Assembly: GCA_012932865.1 (NCBI GenBank)
Contig: SAXG01000082.1
Coordinates: forward strand, 107,209-171,208
DNA from: Amylostereum areolatum
Lineage: Eukaryota; Basidiomycota; Agaricomycetes; Russulales; Stereaceae
DNA length: 64,000 nucleotides
Direction of reading: 5' to 3'
Below are positions 46,973-57,599 of the stretch, in pieces. The translations under genes were made by a program, and so were the position numbers. A model generated the notes under the pieces. That model was not told the DNA's origin. It did not search any database and saw only the letters and a list, made by a program, of their open reading frames with translations. Positions within the stretch are counted from its first letter, which is position 1; each line of letters begins with the position of its first letter.

Positions 46973-48396
46973 CTAGTACAACAGGTAGTAGTCCGTAGGC
47001 ATGTCCTCAAACCATTTCCCCAAATACCACCTACCCCATGCTTTTCGACAAAGACGTACATCAATCGGACCTCGGTCGGTCAATGCCGTGGGACTTTGAG
47101 CCAAAGGGCTGTCAAAATCGTCGGGTTTCAAGGTGAAATGGCTGACAGGATTCAGCAAAAATGACTCCAGGCTGAGGAAACCGTCCAAAGCATGCCGTCG
47201 TCGGAGGTAGGCAAGGTTATACCACCTCTGCCAAAACCGGAGTTCCCGTGAGGATTGGTCCTCCTTCTCCAGGAGGTCCATTTTCCCAAGGATGTGATCC
47301 ACCTTGTGCTCCTGTACGAATACGGCTTCCCATAGAATGATCGGAAGAACCGGATTATACTCCCACCCCTGCTTTTCTGCATCCTCCCTCAACGCGGAAT
47401 CTTGTCCTTCCAACTTGTCCAAATCTTTCTCGGCTTGTTCTAGCCGGCCGGCCGGGTCATCCGTGTACCGACCAAGAGCGCCATAAACCCCGGTGTCGAC
47501 ATCAGCGATTTCATATAGTACGGTGTTTGCCTGAAGGAGCCACAATGCTAAATGGGTATGTCCGCGGACCGGTGAGTGATGGATAACCGACAACTCAAAC
47601 GGCACTCACCCTTGCCAAGAACGTCCACCCCATCTTCCATGCGACGCCAAATTTGGGGAGCGATAAAGTGTCTTGCGGCGGGATGTACCTTTTGGAGCGC
47701 GGCCTCGGCCGTTTTCAGGAGGCTCCCTGCTACCCTCAAATCCTTTGTCTTGAGCTCTGGAGGGAGAGCGGCGTTATTGTCGAGGAATCCCAGACAAAGT
47801 TGGATCTTGTGGAACAAATGAACGATGGCACCCAGTCCCGGCCCTCTCCCCTTGTGTCCGCTATACCACTCGGCTTCTCCGGTTCGGAATGCCAAGCCCA
47901 TTCGATGTCGATGGGGGTAATCGCAGCAGTCCATGATGACGTCAGTGCGCAATGCCCTGATTATGGAACTGTAGAATGTTCGGTGTCATCTGGAATGAAA
48001 TCAAATAAGAACAATCAAACTGCCTTACCTGGCATTGTCATCTGACGTCTCGACCAGGAGGAGACTCAACACGTCCCAACAATACTTGTACAGTGCTCGA
48101 TTGACACAGCTGAGGGCGATGAAAGTCGATGATGGGGGGGGGAAAAGGGTCAGGCACTCTCTGGTGTCCCGTGGGAGATCGGGCCAGAAAAGGTACCGCG
48201 CGATGCAATCGGCGATAACCGTGTCAACGATGTGTTTGTTGAGTTCCTGAGGAAGTACTGCGATCAAATGGTAGGGCTCGAGCCGGACCATTTTTGTTGA
48301 AGCCGAGTGCCGTTCGGACAGTGTATGAGCTGACGGAGTGGATGTAGCTGACTCCATACCAGGGGGACGATGGGGGGTAAAGGGAAGAACCGACAT
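46973..48396 (-). CDS. Paralogue C of the three-member unknown family, intact
   Basis: ATG 48396, with a second possible start at 48357. Exons 48029-48396, 47610-47968 and 46973-47547 sum to 1302 nt (434 codons). Introns of 60 and 62 nt sit at the same places as in A and B. Blocks: VLPQELNKHIVDTVIADCIA, RYLFWPDLPRDTRE, LSCVNRALYKYCWDVLSLLL, GRGPGLGAIVHLFHKIQLCL, GVYGALGRYTDDPAGRLEQ, QGWEYNPVLPIILWEAVF and FWQRWYNLAYLRRRHALDG. It is the most diverged of the three in its N-terminal part. Function is unknown. Confidence 0.8.
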
Positions 48397-48993
48397 GTAG
48401 TGTCACCTTGTACTGTAACTTTGATCGTCGTGTCCCAGGGCCTTCGGACAGCCTCACGTGCGTGTACTCAAAGAAAGAAGAAAAAATGCCTCACATGCAT
48501 CACCGTGGGAATGGGATTTGGTCAGCAACCGGCCCGGGGAAATACCCGCGGCGAAATGGCTGACGGAGGTCGGCCCTCCGAAGACATTTCCCGCGGGGAA
48601 ATGCCTGGCGGAGAACGGCCCTCCGAAGGCATTTCCCGCGGCGAAATGCCTGGCGGAGAACGGCCCCGCGGAGAGATTCCCCGCGGGGCAGGTTCCCGTG
48701 GAGAATGTCCCGCAGAGCTATTCTTTGCTGGGATATTTGTTTAGACTTTCATCACGTGAACCGGTACCGCAATGCACTCTGTGGCGGGCTTTGAACCGTT
48801 CTCCAAATTACCGGTACAGAGGGGAACTTCCCCGCCCAGACTGAGTACCCGGAGAGTTTCCGCGCGGAGACGTGACTCTGGGAAGAGATTCCCGCCGTCG
48901 CACAATGTAAGCCTCCGCGGGGATTTTGGCGGTGGCGAAGTGAGGACGAGATTACAATGCTGCCATTGACATGAGCTACATTTTTTTAGTCCG
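48397..48993. repeat. CCGCGG minisatellite, fifth site, with flanks
   Basis: At about 48535-48720 units of roughly 15 bases are arranged in larger blocks of about 45: CATTTCCCGCGG, AAATGCCTGGCGGA and GAACGGCCCTCCGAA recur in order twice. The flanks contain no supported gene. A plus ORF over the array reads as degenerate five-residue repeats and is not called. Confidence 0.7.
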
Positions 48994-50264
48994 CTAAATG
49001 CTCCTTCGCCGCGTCCTCATGGTCCTTTCGATGCCCGTCCCTCCATTTTCACCCGCCGCGGAGTGTGCTGCATCGACATCCTCTTCGAGACGGAGGCTAT
49101 CGATGAGACGTTGCGTGATCTCGTATACCCCCTCATCCCGAGCCCTCTTCTCCGAGTCGAGCTCCGCGATGTAACTGCTCAGCTCGGCATCCTCCATTCC
49201 GTGGGTTTCCTCATCCCAAGCCTCTCTCATCAACTCTATGAGGGGGGGATCCGCCGCAACAAGGTCTCCATGGGCGGTTTTGAGTAGCTCGGCCTGCATG
49301 CTCCATAACTGCTGTTGCTTTGCAGTTCGATACGCAATGAGGCGTCCACGTAAGCGACGGTTTAAGCCTGCGAGTCTCCGCAGTGCCCGAAGATACACGG
49401 CCGCGTTGTCAGCACTAAGCTCAACGGTAGACTGACCGGAAGGATCGGTGTTCCACGATCGCGATGCCAAGGCTTCCACTGAGCGGTCCGCGTTAGCGCC
49501 CCAACCTCTGCACGAGGCGAAGGACTGACCTATCTCTATGCCAGGGTTCGTGAGAACGCCCACAGGACCCGAGTAGGCTCCCGCTCGTTTGATCCACCCC
49601 TCCGAGAGCTCGAGAGCCTTCCGCCATTCAATAGCGGAGGTTGGGGGATGGGCGGCGGATTGGTCGACGTCCATGAGTTCTGCACGAGGGGATGCAATCT
49701 GTTCCGGCTATCGTTTGCATCTCCTGTGTGGCATTTGATGAAGGGTAGGGCACTTACTGTCTTCACTATGGGCGAAATGAGCATCCAGGCGGAAACTGTC
49801 TCCGCGGTGGCATACTGCTTTTGAGGCCAGTACCACCAAGGGTCGAATTTGACAATCCGATCGCGCATGTCGTCAGGAATAACCTCTTTGACGTCCACCT
49901 CGGCGCTCGTAAGCGATATCTGTGCAAGAGGGAGCACAGGGTGTTCCCCCCGCGTCGAGGCGGCTGCAACCGGTTGGAATACCTTTGCGACGATGGGTGG
50001 AGGAACGCTGCGGTCATCCAGGCATCGGATCAGTCCGATAGTCGTCAGGCTTGATAACTTGTGCATTTATTTGCTAAAGCGTACATAGATGTTATGATAA
50101 TTACGCACCAGTTCCATGAAAGTGCCTTCCGCGACAGCGTCCCGCTCCTCGGGCACCGCACGACTCATTGCCGTCATGGCTATCGCCAATCTTCCGGTAG
50201 CGATGGCCTCCAACCGGCGGGCGTCGTCGATCGTGGGCAGTTGTTCTTGTTGAGATACGGCCAT
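48994..50264 (-). CDS. 386-aa unknown protein, divergent from the gene at 50393
   Basis: ATG 50264. Exons 50109-50264, 49758-50057 and 48994-49698 sum to 1161 nt (387 codons). Introns are 51 nt and 59 nt. The product is mostly helical: IDDARRLEAIATGRLAIAM, VKEVIPDDMRDRIVKFDP, WYWPQKQYATAETVSAW, then AVYLRALRRLAGLNRRLRGR, TAKQQQLWSMQAELLKTAH and AELDSEKRARDEGVYEITQ. A coiled coil is likely in the last third. No family is recognised. It shares a 128-bp upstream region with the next gene, which suggests a common promoter. Confidence 0.7.
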
Positions 50265-50392
50265 AGTGACATAGAGGAAAAGGAGTCCATTGCGCGCCAC
50301 TCGCGTTCTTGCGCATTGTTTACATTTGTTAGGATTGACGTATCAATTTCACACGATTTCCCCCTGATGTCCCCTGCACTCCTCCCCTCACC
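50265..50392. promoter_or_regulatory. Short shared upstream region of two divergent genes
   Basis: Only 128 bp separate ATG 50264 (minus) and ATG 50393 (plus). No TATA box is obvious. A bidirectional promoter is the simplest reading. Confidence 0.4.
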
Positions 50393-51130
50393 ATGGATCT
50401 CTCACTGGGTGAACGCATGATCCATCTTATCGCTCAACGCGTGCTGGACTCCCTCGGTGCCTGTCACCTTCCGGCGTTGGAGGAAGAGGAGGCACGGTAC
50501 TTGAAAAATATTCAGGTAGAAGTGGTAAGCTACCTTTGCCCATCGATCTCGACTGAAGACGCTGAACTGGGCCGTTTCCTGCCATTTAGGGCTTTGCACT
50601 GTGTATTGTCGGAATCCTCTCTGTCTCTGGGGTCAATGCCAAGATCCCAGCAGCGTTGAAAAGTGCCGCACTGGTATTTGCGGGTACATCTCCGCGACTT
50701 CATGATGTATCGCGGGAGTCATCCGACATCCTCCCCGCGGACCTCCCTGCACACCTTGGATCCTGGTGGGAGATGCCGCATGGAGACAGCAAGTTGATCC
50801 AAGAGCTTGCGGAGGTGTACGGCGAGGGAAATGGATTTCCTTCCCGGGTAAGGACTTTTGTCTTTCCTTCTGCATTCTCCGCCCATTCTGCAATAGGAAA
50901 CAGCGCTTCAGGCGGGAGAAGCGGCGAACCTTACGGAGGGGGAGGTTGCAGCCCTATTAGAGCGTTTCAAGGATGTTGCACGTACGTATGGCGATACGAA
51001 GGAGGCTTTTCATCGGGTCATTGAAAGAAGGACGGAGGAGGCTGTTGCGCTGGGGGGGGTCAATGCTGCCGCATCCCGTATTCTTTCGGAGGTTTCACCC
51101 AAGCGGCAGCATTTGTTCGGAAAAAAATAG
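50393..51130 (+). CDS. 207-aa unknown protein with one hydrophobic segment
   Basis: ATG 50393. Exons 50393-50524, 50590-50847 and 50897-51130 total 624 nt (208 codons). Introns are 65 and 49 nt, both phase 0. The start is MDLSLGERMIHLIAQRVLD. The second exon opens with the hydrophobic stretch FALCIVGILSVSGVNA, which could be a membrane segment. The end is helical and charged (GEVAALLERFKDVARTYGDT, KEAFHRVIERRTEEAVALGG) and closes FGKK. No family is recognised. It lies head-to-head with the 386-aa gene. Confidence 0.7.
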
Positions 51131-51339
51131 AGTACTGTATATACCTACCATGGAAAGCTGCTTATACAAACCGCATAGCTCCCGGCGGCATCCTCAGGGT
51201 CAAAGAGGTCAATCAGTGCAACCGCTTCGAAGCAATCGATGAAACTACCGCCGAGTGACCCAATGTGGGCGGTACGTTGACTACGGAAATGCTCACGCCA
51301 ACAGTTTAACGTGCCCGAACTGGAGATAACAAACGACGA
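51131..51339. other. 3' flank of the 207-aa gene
   Basis: No ORF of note. Leads into the diverged repeat. Confidence 0.4.
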
Positions 51340-51815
51340 AACCGTGCGGCTGCATCATTCAATACGGAGCCAATTATCGAGCAGTATCCCTCCGGCCGGA
51401 CCATTGATAACGATGCGAGTGATCCTGTCCGGGCGCATCGAGAGAATAAAGCGGACCCTGGCTGCTAGCCCAATGCGGGCGGTACGTGGAATAAGGACAC
51501 GCGCACACCCAGTTATCAACACGCCCGAACCGATGACAATGAAGTGGAGAGACCTGCGGCCGGATCATTGAATATGGAGCGACTAACGGAGACACGTACC
51601 CCCGGCCGGAGCGTCAGTAACGATGGAAGCAGTTCTGTTCGGCCGCTTCGACGGAATAGAGCGAAGCCCCATCCGCTGACCCAGTCTCGGCCGTGCGTGT
51701 GATATGGACGGGCACAATGGGTAGCATATTTCCTGGCCAGATCGTGGATAACGAACCAGATAATCCCGTTCGACCGGGTCGAAGGAAGAGGACATCTTCA
51801 TCGTTCGGCCGCGTC
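51340..51815. repeat. Diverged minisatellite related to the 8.4-9.9 kb array, opposite orientation
   Basis: About ten units contain a CGGCCG-like core followed by an ATCATTGAATA or TCGACGGAATA-like segment, for example at 51346, 51393, 51430, 51557, 51603, 51640, 51688, 51734 and 51771. The core plus tail resembles the reverse complement of the 44-bp unit core (GTGCGGCCGCATCGAGTGGA). Steps are mostly 46-48 and 37 bases. Units are far less uniform than in the first array. Confidence 0.55.
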
Positions 51816-52168
51816 TGGGCGGCCCGTTTCGAAAGGCGTTTTGTCAACTTGAGCTGCATCGTGTGTACTGATGGTTTACCACTGAAAGGTGTGCATGAGC
51901 AGATAGAGTGTTGTGAGACCAGCCTGATGGTCTATAGATACATTCAGGCAAGGGAGGAAAGGGGGGAAAGTTGTCCATCAAGGTGGGTGGATGACAGCAT
52001 GCAGGATAACTCGTAAGAGCAGGCAACATCCACTCAGACGAGTGACATTGATTACATAATAGTCACAGTCACACATCCTCTTTTGAAGATGTGTGACAGG
52101 ACTGCTTGCTCATCTGCCAGCACATTCGTCCCCATCTGTCTTATTCATTCTATTCCTTATTCTTCCTC
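51816..52168. other. Intergenic and BTB gene leader
   Basis: No supported gene. The final 100 bases, with pyrimidine-rich stretches just before ATG 52169, look like a fungal promoter and leader. Confidence 0.4.
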
Positions 52169-53281
52169 ATGAACTTTAATCTTCCTCCAACTCCTCCCAA
52201 TACACAGCCAAGCCTAGAAAGAGGCCAGACCTCTGCAGCAGCTGGAGCAGCCGATATCCCTGCTCGTGTTGTTCATCGGTCGACCCATTATTATGAAGGG
52301 CGCATGGTCGTTTTCCAGGTACATACATACAAGACAATATTCTAATATCTCACCTGCTCATCTGGATATTACAGGTTGGAATGCGCCTATACAGAATTCC
52401 TGTGGACGTCTTGATGGCCCGGGCAGGTGCATTCGAGGATATCTTCCACCTACCTTCAGGTGTGGATGGCGAAGGCTCATCAGATGAAATGCCTATCAAG
52501 CTTGTTGCTATCAATGAGGATGCTTTCGAGGCATTGATGGACTGCATATTTGGAACACCGTATGTGCTGTCATTTTTGATCTGACAAACACAATTAATCA
52601 CATCAATCTACAGTCACAACATGGTTCATAACCCACTCAATGCCGATCAGCTCATCGCAGCTCTCCATCTTGCCCATATGTGGATCATTCCCGATGCGGT
52701 GCAGCACTTCAAGATGTGCCTCGATCAATGGCCTGCTGGGTGGACTCTGGTCCGACGCCTTCGCTGCGCTCTTGACTACAAGATAGACGACCAGAAATGG
52801 ATCGAGTATACTTTCCCGGATGTACCCTGATCGTCTCAGTGATCATGAGCTGAGGATTCTTGGTTCTGACATCCAGACTGCATTCATGCGGCTTCATCGT
52901 CAGATCGAGCAACACCGCAAATATCTAGCCGACTCTCCTCCCCATTTCTATCCCGGTATCTTTTGTGATGCTGCTGATGTCTGCGAGGCAGCATGGGAGC
53001 TTTCATGGTGCACTGTCATTGCCAGAATGCTCAACCATCCTGAACAGCCAAAATCCGATGCAGATGTGCTAAAAATCCTGCAGGAGAATAAAGGCCAGCT
53101 ACCTGATGTTTGTGCCCTCTGTCACGAGGCCACTGTCGAAAGGATGTCACACCGATCCGCTTTCAAGAAGGAGGCTCGTCTTCTTTCCGAAGCCATGGTC
53201 AACCTCCTCCAGCAACACCATATCGGACCTGTTATTCAAGCTGGTGATTTTAACACAATCGATCTCACTATGGATGTCTAG
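52169..53281 (+). pseudogene. BTB/POZ domain protein, probable one-base frameshift
   Basis: ATG 52169. Exons 52169-52318, 52375-52559 and 52614 onward; introns 56 and 54 nt. The BTB domain covers THYYEGRMVVFQVGMRLYRI, PVDVLMARAGAFEDIFHLPS, IKLVAINEDAFEALMDCIFG and ADQLIAALHLAHMWIIPDAV. Agaricomycetes have large families of such single-BTB proteins; the domain mediates dimerisation or binding to cullin-3. The frame stops at 52830 (YTFPDVP). The protein continues in another frame from about 52818 (YPDRLSDHELRILGSDIQ, then QIEQHRKYLADSPPHFYP) to TAG 53279-53281. A one-base indel near the CCC at 52815-52820 would explain it. Confidence 0.75.
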
Positions 53282-53758
53282 CTAGGAGCTTGGGGGTAAG
53301 GGTGTATTACATTTCGTGTTGTCCATTCTGACCATCAACTCCAGTTATAATCACTCGTCGCCCTCTTCTTCCCCGACAGTTTACTCTCATTTGTTATGTT
53401 CTTTCCTTAAACCTTAACACCTCCTAATCATCTCTGGCTATTCCTGTTGCCTTGGATGTATCCGTCATTTCATATAATTAGTGGAAGTCAAGTAATTGAC
53501 GTATTATTATTGAACTCGAGAAGCGCCGCCGGCGGGTGGCCTCTAACCTTGCTCGGCTCGTGGCTCAATGCTCCGCTGTCAAATGCGAAGGGGCTTGGGC
53601 AGATGACTGCAGATGAATGCACTTTTATCAATTACATGACAATGGTGCGACCATACAGTACTGAGACAGATCCTCTTTACACAATATCTCTGTAGCGACT
53701 TTCACTAGTTTCTTCCTGTCGCCTGCGGCCGCTGTGCACCACTCTACTACCTAGATCG
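53282..53758. other. Gap without a supported gene
   Basis: AT-rich 3' flank of the BTB gene. One plus ORF of 82 codons has no protein-like features. Ends at the outer transposon boundary. Confidence 0.4.
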
Positions 53759-53841
53759 GTAACCGTCTGCCTACTAAAAAACAAGAAAGTGAACAATCTG
53801 CCGTAGGCAGACCGGGAGAATTGAGTTTGAATACATAGGGA

Positions 53842-54226
53842 CATCAGCAAAACTCTGAGTACTTGGGGTGAACTTGGACTTGGAGCAAGCACCTTGGGCT
53901 TGGAGATTTACCTTGGAGGCACTTTGCCTTGGAGTCAAATGACTTGTAGCCTTGGTAAAATAAACGGAGCTTGGAATTGACCTTGGGAATTTAGTAGTTT
54001 ACTTGAACACTTGCAGTTTTTGTTAATGCCTTCTACAGCACAAAATCTTAAGTCTCAATAGATGCCAAGTCGGAATTTCTCGCGACTTCGCAAATCAACG
54101 ACACGAATGGTCACGTGAACCATCATTTCCGTTGACCTCGACGACGTGTCGTCCCTCTTCTCCTTGTCTCCGACCACGACCTTCGTCGTCGTCGTTGACC
54201 GTCGTCGTCACCGTCATTGGTCCTAG

Positions 54227-54257
<31 letters not shown>

Positions 54258-55703
54258 ATCCCTGCCCCCTGCCACCACCTCGTCACCGCCACCGCTCCAT
54301 CTTCAACACTTCCGCTGCCACGTCAACGTCGTCAACGCCCCACCCTTTCGTGCTCGACGTCCCTGCCCCCGTCCTCGATGCCCCCGCCGTTATGTCCTCA
54401 ACGCACCCACCGCGGCGTCCCCAGGCCCTCGTCACCCTGTCCTCAACGCCTTCGTCGCCGCGTCCTCAATGCCTTCGCCACTGCGTCCTCAATGCCTTCG
54501 TCACCGCGTTGCAACGTCCTCGCCTCACCCCCCTCGTCACCGCGTTGCCACCGCGTCATCAAGACCTTTGTCACCGCGTTCTCAACGCCCTCATTGCTGT
54601 GTCCCCACCGCCCTCGTCACCGCACCCACCGCGGCGTCCTCAACGCCCTTGTCTCAACGCCCTCACCACCGCGTCCCCAACGCCCTCGCCACCGCGTCCC
54701 GTCCCTAACGCCCTCACCACCGCGTCCCCAACGCTCTCGCCACCACGTCCCCAGGCCCTCGCCACCCGCGTCCCCAGGCCCTCGCCACCGCGTCCCCAAC
54801 GCCCTCGCCACCGCGTCCCCAACGCCCTCGCCTCAACGCCCTCGCCACCGCGTCCCCGACGCCCTCGCCACCGCATCCCCGACGCCCTCGCCACCGCGTC
54901 CCCAACGCGCTCGTTTCAACGCGCTCGAAGCTCACCGCGCCGCGCGACCGCTACATCCAGGACACATGCATCCACTGCTGCTTGTACCCCTTCGACACGG
55001 ATGAGAACGACGAGGAGGAGGTCCAGCTGAACGAGTCTCTCGTTCGCGGTCGTTGGCTCGGAGAGCAATGTGATCATTGGCGGCAAGTTGGTGTGCGGTG
55101 CGGGGTTTTTTTTCGCTCGTTATTTGTACGGTCGTGCGTCCGCTGACCGTATTCTGCCCGTACTGCGTGTGCTATACAGGACCCACTTGCAGGACCTGAT
55201 CGAGACGACGGCGCAGATCCACTACGAGGCGTTCCGCTCATCGCCGTGTCCCCACCACCCTCGTCACTGCACCCACTGTGGCGTCCCCAATGCCCTTGGT
55301 GCTGTCTTTGCTACCCCACTCCTCCTACGCCTTGTGTACCTGTACCTACATCTGATAGTGTAACCCATGTACCCAATCTGTAGAATGATAAATAATGATT
55401 TTTTAAACCCTAAAATATGTGCACACAACAACTTGGATATGTCTTGGGAGCTCCTTGCAGAATCTGAGGCTACTTGAGCATGTCCTTGGGCATCCAAACC
55501 TAGCTTGGGGTTTCTGGATTACAACTTTTATGACCTTGAGGTCTACTTGCCAAGTGGACCCAAGGCTCCTCCCAAGGCAAATGTGACCTTGGGCCAGTAA
55601 GTGACCCGGCTTGGGCAAGGCGCATGTTACTTGGGGCTTGGGCCCTTGGGGGCCTTGCCCAAGGGCCCCAAGGGCCTGTCAAGTACTCAGAGTTTTGCTG
55701 ATG
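53842..55703. mobile_element. Inner DNA transposon (TE-B) with CTTGG-rich ends
   Basis: 1862 bp with perfect 24-base inverted ends that begin CATCAGCAAAACTCTGAGTA (53842-53865 and 55680-55703). Just inside both ends the motif CTTGG (or CCAAG) is very dense: about ten copies in 53862-53990 and more than a dozen in 55430-55680. The middle is a Pro-coding minisatellite and a short open stretch (about 54925-55100) reading DTCIHCCLYPFDTDENDEEE, perhaps a captured gene piece. No transposase. The left flank ends GA and the right flank starts GA, and the uninterrupted right repeat of TE-A has one GA at this place. Confidence 0.75.
54130..54930. repeat. Minisatellite inside TE-B, 23-bp unit in its second half
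   Basis: Starts with CGTCGTCGT-like runs (54130-54260), then degenerate units. From about 54640 the repeat CCAACGCCCTCGCCACCGCG plus TCC (23 bases) recurs nearly perfectly. A 23-base period without stops leaves several frames open on both strands; the 290-, 226- and 163-codon ORFs here are by-products. Confidence 0.8.
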
Positions 55704-55868
55704 GAGTACAGACTTACTCCGCAGATCCCTTAAAAGGAAACCGCCCCGCGATCTTGCGAGCCCGATCGTGTGAGCCGCGTGGCCGCGTGCCTGCAGCTGT
55801 ACCCGCGTTGATGCGGAGAATTACCATTATGTGTTGAACTGTACCGTCCCCTTCGTGGTCTGCCACAC

Positions 55869-57081
55869 ATGTCAGGATCCAAGTCAGCACGTTTCGATCT
55901 CCCGGCCTCTCAGAAGCTCCGTCTGCAAGCAATATACGACTTGGAAACCTCGGCTTTGCAAAATGCGGCCAAGGAACTACTTGGATCACACCTCGACTTA
56001 CTTGATGTTTTCTTAGGCGAGCTCTCACCAAACGACCTCGCTATCTCGCTGCGCGCATGCATGCTTCTTTTTGTCGTCACAAATGGAGCAAAGGTCCCAC
56101 GGCCAATGCAGCTGGAAGCAGTCTTGCCAGTCATGGCATCTCGGGACTCTCTCGTCAATGCTGGCACAGGCTCAGGAAAAACCATCTGCATGGTGCTCCC
56201 CGTTCTTCTGGACCCCATCGGAATCACCATGGTCATATCTCCATTAAAGAGGTTACAACAAAACCAGGTATGTGATACTAACCGTGCTGAAACCGGCCAA
56301 CAGTTTGCGCGCGGGACGCTTGCTCACCGCTCGGGATAGGTCGACGAATTCTGTTCGTACGGAGTGAGGGCAATCAACGTCAACTCTGACACCCCGAACG
56401 ACCCTTCTCTGTGGAAGGTACGTGCTTTATTTGGGCTCCGCGCGCGCATATATTCACTTGTCGAGCCAGATGCTCACATCTGGTGAATACTCCGTCTTGA
56501 TTGTCGCCCCGGAATCTCTAGATATGACAAGCTACGACGACCATGGATGTCCGCGCGTTGGAAAACAGCTGAGCAGTAACTCGCAGTTCGCCAAACGGAT
56601 CAAGCGCGTCCTAATCGACGAAGGCCACTTCATCTACACGGCTGGAGCTGCACTTCACGGCGCGCTGCCTCATAGGCCCTCGTATGGAAAGCTGGGACTG
56701 CTTCGCATTCGTCTGGACAAACGGACTCCATTTCAGGCTCTCTCTGGGACGCTCCCTCCGCACATCAAATCACACCTCATCGACGACCTCGCTTTCCGTC
56801 CCGACTACAGCACTATCACCTTCTCGAGCAATCGACCGAACCTCACCTTTGCCACGCTCACAGCAGTTGGAAGTCTTAACGATCTCCGTAATCTCGACTT
56901 CTTGATCCCTCCGAAGCGCAAAGGCATTGTCTTCTTCGACCAGCGAACTCTTGCGATGCAGGCCACCACGGTTGGCGATAGCGTTGGTGTAAAGACCGTG
57001 TGTCCTGGCGTTCCAGCCCTCGAAGAAATCGTCGAAGGAGTGAAGCTGAACAACAGCTCGGGGGTGCCAGTGCCAGCATAG
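55869..57081 (+). pseudogene. RecQ-like DEAD/DEAH helicase, C-terminally truncated
   Basis: ATG 55869. Exons 55869-56267, 56340-56417 and 56470-57081 sum to 1089 nt (363 codons). Introns are 72 nt (with TACTAAC) and 52 nt. Helicase motifs in order: Walker A (NAGTGSGKTICMVLP), motif Ia (MVISPLKRLQQNQ), motif II as DEGH (RVLIDEGHFIY) and motif III (ALSGTLPP). The start of the second RecA-like domain is present (KRKGIVFFDQRTLAMQ) but the frame then ends after about 45 residues. RecQ family proteins usually continue for several hundred residues, so motifs V and VI are missing and ATP-driven unwinding is unlikely. It lies between the two inverted repeats of TE-A. Confidence 0.8.
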
Positions 57082-57447
57082 CCAGTGTTTTCGCGTGAAC
57101 TTGATCGGAATTCCAAGGGTGTGCCAAATGTGCTAAGGGTGGGGGTGAATAAATTCGTTCCGTCTAAGCCATGGGAAGCAGAGGGGAACGGGATGCTGCT
57201 TTGACCAGACGGAGAAGGGATGCCAGAGTTGGGTGCTGAACTGCCTTGAAGAGAGACCAAAATGCCTCCAAAATTTCGCTTTCTTGGATGTTGAGCGTGT
57301 GTGGGTGTAGTATTTACTTGCCTGTGTAATCTCTTTCGTTTGTTTTGCGGAGGCTCGACGTCTGAGAGGGGGAGCGATGACATTTTGCAGGAGGCGGAGG
57401 CGCGTCTGTCGCGTCGTGTCGCGTACAATTCGAGGCACGGGGCTCAT

Positions 57448-57582
57448 ATCGGGCTCGCAAGATCACGGGGCGGTTTCCTTTTAAGGGATCTGCGGAGTAA
57501 GTCCGCACTCCCTATCAATTCAAACTCAATTTCTCCAGACTGCCTACGGCAGATTGTTTACTTTCATGTTTTTAGTAGGCAG
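57448..57582 (-). repeat. Right terminal inverted repeat of TE-A
   Basis: Uninterrupted copy. Its reverse complement matches 53767-53841 joined to 55711-55766, with a few substitutions and one short length difference. Confidence 0.8.
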
Positions 57583-57599
57583 GCTGGTTACGAGACTAT

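Larger units (their letters stand above)
53759..57591 (+). mobile_element. Outer DNA transposon (TE-A) with helicase cargo
   Basis: Long imperfect terminal inverted repeats bound this element. The left end 53767-53841 (CTGCCTACTAAAAAACAAGA ... GAATTGAGTTTGAAT) matches the reverse complement of 57509-57582. The repeat then continues at 55711-55766 (CTTACTCCGCAGATCCCTTA ...), matching the reverse complement of 57448-57503. The jump from 53841 to about 55704 is caused by an inserted second element (TE-B). Without TE-B the element is about 1970 bp and the repeats at least 130 bp. Cargo is a truncated RecQ-like helicase. No transposase is present, so it is non-autonomous. Target-site duplication is not clear. 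Confidence 0.75.

Noticed and set aside
54132..55030. Pro/Ser-rich ORFs of 290 and 226 codons
   Set aside because: They lie in a minisatellite with a 23-base unit and no stops; several frames are open at once and no domain or splice structure is seen.
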